Shown here in pieces: positions 1 through 6,534 of a stretch of 11,117 nucleotides of DNA; within the stretch, counting starts at the first letter, position 1; each line of letters starts with the position of its first letter. The position numbers were made by a program, and so were the translations under genes. Source of the stretch: Caldimonas sp. (GTDB lineage: Bacteria; Pseudomonadota; Gammaproteobacteria; Burkholderiales; Burkholderiaceae_C); NCBI GenBank assembly GCA_030150305.1, contig JASLGD010000118.1, positions 1-11,117 of the forward strand. The letters run 5' to 3'. The notes under the pieces are model-generated. The model was not told where the DNA came from. It saw only the letters and a list, made by a program, of their open reading frames with translations, and made no database searches.

Positions 1-485
1 GTCGACACCGAGGGCAAGGAAACCGACTTCGGCGAGATGCAGATCATGAGCGTCCCCGACGCCGAGCCGGCGCCGGGCGCCAAGCCTGGCGTGCCCCCCG
101 ACGTCGCCGCGCTGGCCGCCGCCGGCATCGCCGGTGCGCTCGTGGCCGGGGCGGGCGGCGGAGGGGTCACGCCGGGCGTCGCACCCGGTGCCGGTTCTGC
201 CACCGGCGCGGGCTTGACGTCCAGCGGGCTGACCGCCGCGACGCCTTCGGTGTCGATCTTGGCGATGACTTCGTCGGCGACGCAGGTCTCGCCGTCGTTC
301 TTCACCAATTGCGCCATCACGCCAGCGACAGGCGCGGGCACTTCCAGCACGACCTTGTCGGTCTCGATCTCGACCAGGATCTCGTCGGCGGCTACCGCCT
401 CGCCGGGCTTCTTCTTCCACTGCAGGAGCGTCGCTTCGCTGACCGACTCGGACAGCTGCGGCACCTTCACTTCGATCAATGACAT
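1..485 (-). CDS. sucB: Dihydrolipoamide succinyltransferase (E2 of 2-oxoglutarate dehydrogenase), N-terminal part, runs off the left edge
   Basis: This is the E2 subunit of 2-oxoglutarate dehydrogenase, which transfers the succinyl group from E1 to CoA on a swinging lipoyl arm. The 161 visible residues start MSLIEVKVPQLSESVSEATL. Residues 1-80 are a lipoyl domain with the lipoylation motif ETDKVVLEVPAP, so the modified lysine is K44. From about residue 82 a long Ala/Pro/Gly-rich flexible linker follows. An E3-binding domain would be expected next, but residues 145-161 (TLMICISPKSVSLPSVS) do not resemble one, which may mean a frameshift, an assembly junction or an unusually long linker. The catalytic acyltransferase domain lies outside the window. 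The ATG is preceded by AAGG about 8 nt upstream. The gene follows sucA by 103 bp on the same strand, the usual sucA-sucB order. The identity of the first 80 residues is secure; the last 20 or so are doubtful. Confidence 0.9.
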   Translation of the reverse strand, partial: MSLIEVKVPQLSESVSEATLLQWKKKPGEAVAADEILVEIETDKVVLEVPAPVAGVMAQLVKNDGETCVADEVIAKIDTEGVAAVSPLDVKPAPVAEPAPGATPGVTPPPPAPATSAPAMPAAASAATSGGTPGLAPGAGSASGTLMICISPKSVSLPSVS

Positions 486-523
486 GTCGTTGGCCTTGTT
501 CGATCATTGACGCGGCAACCGCC

Positions 524-546
524 CGGCCGCCCCGAGGGTGCGGCCG
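524..546 (-). repeat. GC-rich inverted repeat between sucA and sucB
   Basis: A perfect 7-bp inverted repeat (CGGCCGC and GCGGCCG) flanks a 9-nt loop in the 103-bp gap between the sucA stop and the sucB start. No T-run follows on the minus strand, so it is not a classical terminator. It could be a mild attenuator or an mRNA-stabilising hairpin that sets the E1:E2 ratio. That role is inference; the GC-rich background makes chance hairpins common. Confidence 0.35.
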
Positions 547-588
547 CCCCCGCGTGGGGCAGCGAACGTGCTCGCGAGCGTGGCAGCT

Positions 589-3447
589 TCATTTCGTGAG
601 CACGAAGCCCTTCAGCTTGGCGAACGCCTGCTCGAGGAGCGCCTTCTGCTGCTCCTGGTGAAGGTGCGCGTAGCCGACCGCGGGCGACGACGACGGCGCG
701 CGGCCGGCGTAGCCGAGCCGCTGGCCTTCGCTCATGTTCTCGTGGATGTAGTGCTGGACGAAGAACCACGCGCCCTGGTTCTGCGGCTCGTCCTGGCACC
801 AGACGACCTCGCCGAGGTTCGGGTACTTCTTCAGCTCGGCGGCGAACGCCTTGTGCGGGAACGGATAGAGCTGCTCGACCCGGACGATCGCGACGTCGCC
901 GTTCTTGCGCTCGGCGCGCGCGCGCACGAGGTCGTAGTAGACCTTGCCCGAGCACGCGATCAGGCGCTTGACGCGCTCCGGGTTGACCTCGGCGCTCAGC
1001 TCGCCGATCACCGTCCTGAACTCGCCCTTGGTGAACTCGGTCAGCGGCGACGCGGCGTCCTTCGCGCGCAGCAGCGACTTCGGCGTCATGATGATCAGGG
1101 GCTTGCGAAACATCCGCACCATCTGCCGGCGGAGCACGTGGAAGATCTGGCTCGCGGTGGTCGGCTGCACGACCTGCATGTTGTTGTCGGCCGAGAGCTG
1201 CATGAAGCGCTCGAGGCGCGCCGACGAGTGCTCCGGGCCCTGCCCTTCGTAGCCGTGCGGCAGCATCAGGGTCAGCCCGTTGGCGCGCCCCCACTTGACC
1301 TCGCCCGACGCGATGAACTGGTCGATCACGACCTGCGCGCCGTTGGCGAAGTCGCCGAACTGCGCTTCCCAGATGACGAGCGTGTTCGGCTCGGCGCTCG
1401 CGTAGCCGTATTCGAAGCCGAGCACCGCTTCTTCCGACAGCAGCGAGTCGATCACGACGAAGGGCGCCTGGCCGTCGGCGACGTGCTGCAGCGGCGTGTA
1501 CGTGCCCTCGTCCCACCTCTCGCGGTTCTGGTCGTGCAGCACGGCGTGGCGGTGCGTGAACGTGCCGCGCGCCGAGTCCTCGCCGGACAGGCGCACCGCG
1601 TAGCCGCTCGCGACGAGCGACGCGAAGGCGAGGTGCTCGCCCATGCCCCAGTCGACCGGGATCTCGCCGCGGCCCATTGCGGCGCGATCGCCGAGCACCT
1701 TCTCGACGAGCGGGTGAACCTTGAAGTTCGGCGGCACCGTCGTGATCCGCTCGGCGAGGCGCTTCAGCTCGCTCACCGGCAGCGCCGTGTCGGCGGCGTC
1801 GGTCCACTTCTTGCCGAGGAACGGCGTCCAGTCGACCGCGTACTTGCTCTTGTAGTTGGTGAGGACCGGGTCGTAGCTGCTCTTGCCGGCCTCGAGCGCG
1901 GCGCGCGTCGACTTCACCAGCGCGTCGGGACCGTCGGGCGGAAGCACGCCCTGCGTGACGAGCTTGTCGCCGTAGAGCTTGCGCGTCCCCGGGTGCGCCG
2001 CGATCTTCTTGTACATCAGCGGCTGCGTCATCGCCGGCGTGTCCTGCTCGTTGTGGCCGAGCTTGCGGAAGCACACGATGTCGACGACGACATCCTTGTT
2101 GAACTCCTGGCGGTAGTCGAGCGCGAGCTGGCTGCACAGGATCACGGCTTCCGGATCGTCGCCGTTCACGTGCAGGACCGGCGCCTCGATCATCTTGACG
2201 ACGTCGGTGCAGTAGAGCGTCGAGCGCGAGTCGCGCGGATCGGAAGTCGTGAAGCCGATCTGGTTGTTGATGACGATGTGAACGGTACCGCCGGTGTAGT
2301 AGCCGCGCGTCTGCGCGAGCGCGAGCGTCTCCATCACGACGCCCTGGCCGGCGAACGCGGCGTCGCCGTGGACGATCACCGGCAGCACGGTGTCGCCTTC
2401 GGTGTCGCCGCGGCGGTCGAGTCGCGCCTTGACCGAGCCCTCGACGACCGGATTGACGATCTCGAGGTGCGACGGGTTGAACGAGAGGCTGAGGTGGACC
2501 GGGCCGCCCGGCGTCGTGATGTCGCTCGAGAAGCCCTGGTGGTACTTGACGTCGCCGGCGGGCAGGTTCTCGGGCGCGGTGTGGTCGAACTCCGCGAACA
2601 GGTTCCTCGGCGTCTTGCCGAGCGTGTTGACGAGGACGTTCAGCCGCCCGCGGTGCGCCATGCCGATCACGATCTCCTGCACGCCCTTGCTGCCGGCGCG
2701 CTGGATGAACTCGTCCATCGACGCGATGAAGCTCTCGCCGCCTTCGAGCGAGAAGCGCTTCTGGCCGACGTACTTGGTGTGCAGGTAGCGCTCGAGGCCC
2801 TCGGCCGCAGTCAGCCGCTCGAGGACGTGGATCTTCTCGTCCTTGGTGAGCGACGGCTTCGAGCGGATCGACTCGAGCCGCTGCTGCCACCAGCGCTTCT
2901 CGGTCGGCTCGGTGCAGTGCATGTACTCGGCGCCGATCGTGCCGCAGTACGTCTCGCGCAGCGCCTGCACGATCTCGCGCAGCGTCATCTGCTCGTCGGT
3001 CGTGAAATAGGTGTTGGTCGCGCTGAACACCATGTCCATGTCGGACTCGGTGAGGTCGTAGAACGCCGGCTCCAGCTCGGGGATCTTCGGGCGCTCCTGG
3101 CGCTTGAGCGGATCGAGGTCGGCCCAGCGCGCGCCGAGCGAGCGGTAGGCGGCGATCAGCGACTGGACGTAGACCTGCTTGCGTGCGACCGCGAGGTCCT
3201 CGCTCGACGCGCGGTTGCCGAACGCGTTCGCCTTGGCTCGCTGCGCGAACGACTCGACGACCGGAGCGTGCGCGACGTCGCGCGAGGTCGAGCCGTCGAC
3301 TGCGGGAACGTGCTGCAGCGCGTCGAAGTACGCGCGCCACTTGTCCGGGACCGAGCCCGGGTTGTCGAGGTAGGCCTCGTAGAGTTCCTCGACGTACGGC
3401 GCATTGCCGCCAAACAGGTACGAGTTCGCCCTGCTTTCCTGCATCAT
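589..3447 (-). CDS. sucA: 2-oxoglutarate dehydrogenase E1 component (thiamine diphosphate dependent)
   Basis: E1 decarboxylates 2-oxoglutarate with thiamine diphosphate and succinylates the lipoyl arm of SucB, a TCA cycle step in the cytoplasm. The 952-residue protein has the usual E1o length. The N-terminal E2-interacting segment reads SYLFGGNAPYVEELYEAYL. Then come HRGRLNVLVN (about 265), the ThDP/Mg motif from GDAAFAGQG (361-369) to INNQIGFTT (393-401), GHNEQDTPA (from 464), and the transketolase-like pyrimidine-binding and C-terminal domains, ending KLKGFVLTK. An in-frame ATG at 3522 would add 25 residues unlike the family. The ATG at 3447 is preceded at 5-6 nt by AAAGGTGAG, a strong Shine-Dalgarno sequence, and is preferred; the next codon is also ATG, so initiation at 3444 is possible. 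sucB follows 103 bp downstream. No key residue appears to be missing. The long upstream leader suggests post-transcriptional control. Confidence 0.97.
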   Translation of the reverse strand: MMQESRANSYLFGGNAPYVEELYEAYLDNPGSVPDKWRAYFDALQHVPAVDGSTSRDVAHAPVVESFAQRAKANAFGNRASSEDLAVARKQVYVQSLIAAYRSLGARWADLDPLKRQERPKIPELEPAFYDLTESDMDMVFSATNTYFTTDEQMTLREIVQALRETYCGTIGAEYMHCTEPTEKRWWQQRLESIRSKPSLTKDEKIHVLERLTAAEGLERYLHTKYVGQKRFSLEGGESFIASMDEFIQRAGSKGVQEIVIGMAHRGRLNVLVNTLGKTPRNLFAEFDHTAPENLPAGDVKYHQGFSSDITTPGGPVHLSLSFNPSHLEIVNPVVEGSVKARLDRRGDTEGDTVLPVIVHGDAAFAGQGVVMETLALAQTRGYYTGGTVHIVINNQIGFTTSDPRDSRSTLYCTDVVKMIEAPVLHVNGDDPEAVILCSQLALDYRQEFNKDVVVDIVCFRKLGHNEQDTPAMTQPLMYKKIAAHPGTRKLYGDKLVTQGVLPPDGPDALVKSTRAALEAGKSSYDPVLTNYKSKYAVDWTPFLGKKWTDAADTALPVSELKRLAERITTVPPNFKVHPLVEKVLGDRAAMGRGEIPVDWGMGEHLAFASLVASGYAVRLSGEDSARGTFTHRHAVLHDQNRERWDEGTYTPLQHVADGQAPFVVIDSLLSEEAVLGFEYGYASAEPNTLVIWEAQFGDFANGAQVVIDQFIASGEVKWGRANGLTLMLPHGYEGQGPEHSSARLERFMQLSADNNMQVVQPTTASQIFHVLRRQMVRMFRKPLIIMTPKSLLRAKDAASPLTEFTKGEFRTVIGELSAEVNPERVKRLIACSGKVYYDLVRARAERKNGDVAIVRVEQLYPFPHKAFAAELKKYPNLGEVVWCQDEPQNQGAWFFVQHYIHENMSEGQRLGYAGRAPSSSPAVGYAHLHQEQQKALLEQAFAKLKGFVLTK

Positions 3448-3578
3448 CTCGCTCACCTTTCGCGACCCGTTTCGGGCGCTGCAGTGGGTTTCTCTGGAAA
3501 ACCTTCCGGTCCTCGGCTTCACCGATTCACGGACTAGCGGCCCGGCGCGTGCCGGGCTGGACCTTCAGGTCGGGAACG
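3448..3578 (-). promoter_or_regulatory. Structured sucA 5' leader, candidate sucA RNA motif
   Basis: The 154 bp between the nitronate monooxygenase stop and sucA contain no gene. Read on the minus strand, the leader can form: GACCTGAAGGTC (small hairpin, 3560-3571); GCCCGGC-ACGC-GCCGGGC (7 bp, 3540-3557); a nested element with outer arms GTCC and GGAC around the hairpin TCGG-TGAAG-CCGA; and CCCG-AAA-CGGG, extendable by GCG/CGC, directly upstream of the Shine-Dalgarno AAAGGTGAG. TCGC and GCGA also flank the Shine-Dalgarno and compete with that last stem. A conserved RNA of unknown ligand, the sucA RNA motif, is known from sucA 5' UTRs of Burkholderiales and overlaps the ribosome binding site. 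Position and host group fit; I could not test the match to its consensus. The GCCCGGC hairpin could instead terminate the upstream gene, though it has no T-run. Confidence 0.45.
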
Positions 3579-3584
3579 ACTGTA
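3579..3584 (-). promoter_or_regulatory. Possible -10 box of a sucA promoter
   Basis: The minus strand reads GCTACAGT, giving a TACAGT hexamer (4 of 6 to TATAAT) about 130 nt upstream of sucA. I see no convincing -35 hexamer at 16-18 bp. The same GCTAnAnT form occurs before etfB, tRNA-Gly and tRNA-Leu. If it is real, the whole structured leader would be transcribed with sucA. Confidence 0.3.
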
Positions 3585-3601
3585 GCACCGCTCTGTGCCT
3601 C

Positions 3602-4579
3602 TCACGCCGCTAGGGTCGTCGGCTCCGCGGCAAGCTTCGCACGCGCGGCGACGTATTCGCGCGCGAGGCGCGCGACGAGCTCGGCCGCCGGGACGACGGC
3701 GCCGATCGCGCCGATGCCCTGGCCGCAGCCCCAGACGTCCTTCCACGCCTTGCGCGCCGCCGAGTCGCCGCCGAAGTTCATCTTGCTCGGATCGCTGTCG
3801 GGCAACTGGTCGGGATCGAGCCCGGCGTTCTTGATCGAGCCCTTGAGGTAGTTGCCGTGGACGCCGGTGAACAGGCTCGTGTAGACGATGTCGTCGCTCG
3901 TGCTGTCGACGATCATCCGCTTGTAGGCATCGACCGCGCGCGCCTCCTCGGTGGCGATGAACGCCGAGCCGATGTAGGCGAAGTCGGCGCCCATCGCCTG
4001 CGCCGCCAGGATCGCGCCGCCGCTCGCGATCGCCCCCGAGAGCGCGAGCGGGCCGTCGAACCAGCGCCGGATCTCGGCGACGAGCGCGAACGGGCTCTTG
4101 ATCCCGGCATGGCCGCCGGCGCCCGCGGCGACCGCGATCAGGCCGTCGGCGCCCTTCTCGATCGCCTTCCTCGCGAAGGTGTCGTTGATGACGTCGTGGA
4201 GCACGATCCCGCCCCAGCCGTGCACCGCGTCGTTGACGTCGGTGCGCGCGCCGAGCGAGGTGATGACGATCGGCACCTTGTACTTCGCGCAGACGCCGAG
4301 GTCGTGCTCCAGCCGGTCGTTGCTCCTGTGGACGATCTGGTTGATCGCGAACGGTGCCGCCGGCCGATCCGGGTGCGCGCGATCCCACGCGCCGAGCGCC
4401 TCGGTGATCTCGGCGAGCCACTCGTCGAGCTGCTCGGCGGGGCGCGCGTTCAGCGCCGGCATCGAGCCGACGATGCCCGACGTGCACTGCGCGATGACGA
4501 GCTTGGGGTTGCTGACGATGAAGAGCGGCGCGCCGATGACCGGCAGCGGCACGCGGCGAAGAACGGCAGGCAGCGGCAT
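3602..4579 (-). CDS. Nitronate monooxygenase (2-nitropropane dioxygenase family)
   Basis: This FMN-dependent TIM-barrel enzyme family oxidises alkyl nitronates, including the TCA-cycle poison propionate 3-nitronate, to the carbonyl compound. The 325-residue protein begins MPLPAVLRRVPLPVIGAPLF, a typical family N-terminus. It shows AAGAGGHAG at 151-159 with the expected catalytic base H157. The FMN phosphate-binding segments are SGAIASGGA (181-189) and AYIGSAFIAT (201-210). The C-terminus carries the family motif GQGIGAIGAVVPAAELVARL. The length is normal. The ATG lies 16 bp after the acyl-CoA dehydrogenase stop with only a weak Shine-Dalgarno, so translational coupling within a two-gene transcript is likely. 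The physiological substrate cannot be read from sequence; related FMN barrels include FabK-type enoyl reductases, but the GGHAG histidine favours a nitronate monooxygenase. Confidence 0.9.
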   Translation of the reverse strand: MPLPAVLRRVPLPVIGAPLFIVSNPKLVIAQCTSGIVGSMPALNARPAEQLDEWLAEITEALGAWDRAHPDRPAAPFAINQIVHRSNDRLEHDLGVCAKYKVPIVITSLGARTDVNDAVHGWGGIVLHDVINDTFARKAIEKGADGLIAVAAGAGGHAGIKSPFALVAEIRRWFDGPLALSGAIASGGAILAAQAMGADFAYIGSAFIATEEARAVDAYKRMIVDSTSDDIVYTSLFTGVHGNYLKGSIKNAGLDPDQLPDSDPSKMNFGGDSAARKAWKDVWGCGQGIGAIGAVVPAAELVARLAREYVAARAKLAAEPTTLAA

Positions 4580-4595
4580 GGCGGATCGGCGCGCG

Positions 4596-6437
4596 TCAGA
4601 ACGCTTCGAGCGCCATCGCGGTGACGCTCGCGGCGCCTTCGACGATCGCGTCGCGCTGCGCGGGCGCCTTGCTGAGCAGGTGCTCGGCGTAGAAGCGCGC
4701 GGTCTGCACCTTCGCCGTCAGGAACGCGGTGTCGCCTTCGTGCGCAGCGAGCAGCCGCTCGGCGGCGAGCAGCGCGCGCGCCATCTGCCATCCCGCCATC
4801 ACGTTGCCGGCGAGCAGCAGGTACGGCACCGACCCGGCGAACGCCGCGTTCGGATCGCGCTTGCTCTCGGCGACGATGAACTCGACGACCTGTTCGAACG
4901 CGTGCCGCGCCGCGGTCAGGCGCTTCTTCATCGAGCGCGCGGCGTCGCTGTGGCTCTGCGCCAGGTCGGCCTCGGTCGCGGCGATGCGCTCGGCGATCGC
5001 GCGCGCGACCCGGCCGCCGTCGCGCGCGGTCTTGCGTCCGACGAGGTCATTCGCCTGGATCGCGGTCGTGCCCTCGTAGATCGTCAGGATGCGCGCGTCG
5101 CGCAGGAACTGCGCCGCTCCGGTCTCCTCGATGAAGCCCATGCCGCCGTGGACCTGCACGCCGAGGCTCGCGACCTCGATGCTCATCTCGGTGCTGTAGC
5201 CCTTCACGAGCGGCACCATGAACTCGTAGAACGCCTGGTTCTCGCGCCGCGCATCGGTGTCTTCGTCGTGGTGCGCGGCGTCCGACGCGGCGGCGGCGGC
5301 GAGCGCGAGCGCCCGGCAGCCTTCGGTGTAGGCGCGCATCGTCATCAGCATCCGGCGCACGTCCGGGTGGTGGATGATCGTCGCGCTGCCGGCCACCGAG
5401 CCGTCGACCGGACGCGACTGGACGCGCTCCTTCGCATAGGCAGCGGCCTGCTGGTACGCACGCTCGGCGATCGCGATGCCCTGCATTCCGACCGCATAAC
5501 GCGCGGCGTTCATCATGATGAACATCGCCTCGAGGCCACGGTTCTCCTCGCCGACGAGCCAGCCCAGCGCGCCCGGGACCGCCGCGCTCCTGTTCTCGCC
5601 CGGGCCGTCGAGGCCGGCGACGCCACGGTCGCCGAACTGCAGGACCGCCGTGGGGCTGGCCTTGATGCCGAGCTTGTGCTCGATCGAGACGCACCAGACG
5701 TCGTTGCGCGCGCCGAGCGAGCCGTCCTCGTTGACGAGGAACTTGGGAACGAGGAACAGGCTGATGCCCTTGACGCCCTCGGGCGCGCCGGCGATCCGCG
5801 CCAGCACGAGGTGGACGATGTTCTCGGCCATGTCGTGCTCGCCGTAGGTGATGAAGATCTTGGTGCCGAAGATCCGGTAGCGGCCGTCGCCGATCGGCTC
5901 GGCGCGCGTGCGGACGAGCGCGAGGTCCGAGCCGGCCTGCGGCTCGGTGAGGTTCATCGTCCCCGTCCACTCGCCCGAGATCATCTTCGGGATGAAGCGC
6001 TCCTGCTGCTCGCGCGAGCCCGCGGTCAGGAGCGCCTCGATCGCGCCGTCGGTGAGCAGCGGGCAGAGCGCGAAGCTGAGGTTGGCGCTGTTGATCATCT
6101 CGATCGCCGCGGCGCCGATCGTCTTCGGCAAGCCCTGGCCGCCGTACTCGGGCGGATGCTGCAGCCCCTGCCAGCCGGCTTCGCCGAACTGGCGGAACGC
6201 CTCCTTGAAGCCGGGCGTCGTCGTCACGACGCCGCCCTGCCACGACGACGGGCGCACGTCGCCGTCGCGGTTCAGCGGCGCGAGCACCTCCTGGGTGAAG
6301 CGCGCGCACTCCTCGAGCACCGCTTGCGCGGTGTCGAGGCCGGCCTCCTCGAATCCGGGCAGGCGCGCGATCGCCTCGAGGTCGGCGAGCTCCTTCATGC
6401 AGAACAGCATGTCCTTGACGGGGGCGACGTAGCTCAT
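4596..6437 (-). CDS. Acyl-CoA dehydrogenase, long DmdC-like type with C-terminal extension
   Basis: This FAD enzyme oxidises an acyl-CoA to the 2,3-enoyl-CoA and gives its electrons to ETF. At 613 residues it is much longer than the roughly 380-residue short-chain class and fits the family often named 3-methylmercaptopropionyl-CoA dehydrogenase, with an extra N-terminal segment and an extra C-terminal helical domain (about 480-613). Visible motifs are MNLTEPQAGSDL (161-172, substrate/FAD region), QVHGGMGFIEE (428-438) and LTIYEGTTAIQ (451-461), where E455 is the expected catalytic base. Residues about 273-288 look like an insertion before the usual GALGWLVGEENRGL. The ATG has GGAG 8 nt upstream. 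The gene lies just after a terminator that ends etfBA and is followed at 16 bp by the nitronate monooxygenase gene. Substrate is unknown; DmdC-like family members in non-marine bacteria usually act on other acyl-CoAs. Confidence 0.92.
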   Translation of the reverse strand: MSYVAPVKDMLFCMKELADLEAIARLPGFEEAGLDTAQAVLEECARFTQEVLAPLNRDGDVRPSSWQGGVVTTTPGFKEAFRQFGEAGWQGLQHPPEYGGQGLPKTIGAAAIEMINSANLSFALCPLLTDGAIEALLTAGSREQQERFIPKMISGEWTGTMNLTEPQAGSDLALVRTRAEPIGDGRYRIFGTKIFITYGEHDMAENIVHLVLARIAGAPEGVKGISLFLVPKFLVNEDGSLGARNDVWCVSIEHKLGIKASPTAVLQFGDRGVAGLDGPGENRSAAVPGALGWLVGEENRGLEAMFIMMNAARYAVGMQGIAIAERAYQQAAAYAKERVQSRPVDGSVAGSATIIHHPDVRRMLMTMRAYTEGCRALALAAAAASDAAHHDEDTDARRENQAFYEFMVPLVKGYSTEMSIEVASLGVQVHGGMGFIEETGAAQFLRDARILTIYEGTTAIQANDLVGRKTARDGGRVARAIAERIAATEADLAQSHSDAARSMKKRLTAARHAFEQVVEFIVAESKRDPNAAFAGSVPYLLLAGNVMAGWQMARALLAAERLLAAHEGDTAFLTAKVQTARFYAEHLLSKAPAQRDAIVEGAASVTAMALEAF

Positions 6438-6455
6438 GGCGTTTGCTCCAGTGGC

Positions 6456-6470
6456 CGCGCGCAGCGCGCG
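6456..6470. repeat. 15-bp palindrome just upstream of the acyl-CoA dehydrogenase start
   Basis: CGCGCGC and GCGCGCG form a perfect inverted repeat around a single central A, about 20 bp upstream of the start codon. It could be a small operator for a dimeric repressor or a hairpin next to the ribosome binding site. It is pure alternating GC in GC-rich DNA, so chance is a serious alternative. Confidence 0.25.
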
Positions 6471-6479
6471 TGCGGCGAG

Positions 6480-6513
6480 AAAAAGCCCGTCGACCGAACG
6501 CGGAGGACGGGCT
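6480..6513 (-). terminator. Rho-independent terminator after etfA
   Basis: On the minus strand an 8-bp perfect stem, AGCCCGTC and GACGGGCT, with a 14-nt loop is followed directly by a run of T (TTTTTC). It starts about 21 bp after the etfA stop codon, as expected for the end of the etfBA transcript. Only 42 bp remain between it and the acyl-CoA dehydrogenase start, so that gene needs either read-through or a promoter overlapping the terminator. Confidence 0.85.
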
Positions 6514-6534
6514 GTCGCGTGTGCGCTCGTGGCG

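Noticed and set aside
37..510. A plus-strand protein of 157 codons opposite sucB
   Set aside because: From about 200 onwards it is the antisense of the lipoyl domain, rich in Ser/Thr, with no family resemblance. Only the leftmost 100 bp are kept as a separate question.
3448..3522. A sucA start 25 codons further upstream, at 3522
   Set aside because: The extra residues (KPRTGRFSRETHCS and onward) are not E1o-like, and the downstream ATG at 3447 has the strong Shine-Dalgarno AAAGGTGAG at proper spacing.
538..3537. A 999-codon open frame on the plus strand, and a 954-codon minus-strand frame at 476-3340
   Set aside because: Both overlap sucA completely. Their translations are Arg/Ala/Val/Asp-rich shadows with no recognisable domain, as expected opposite or beside a high-GC gene, while the sucA frame has full-length E1o motifs.
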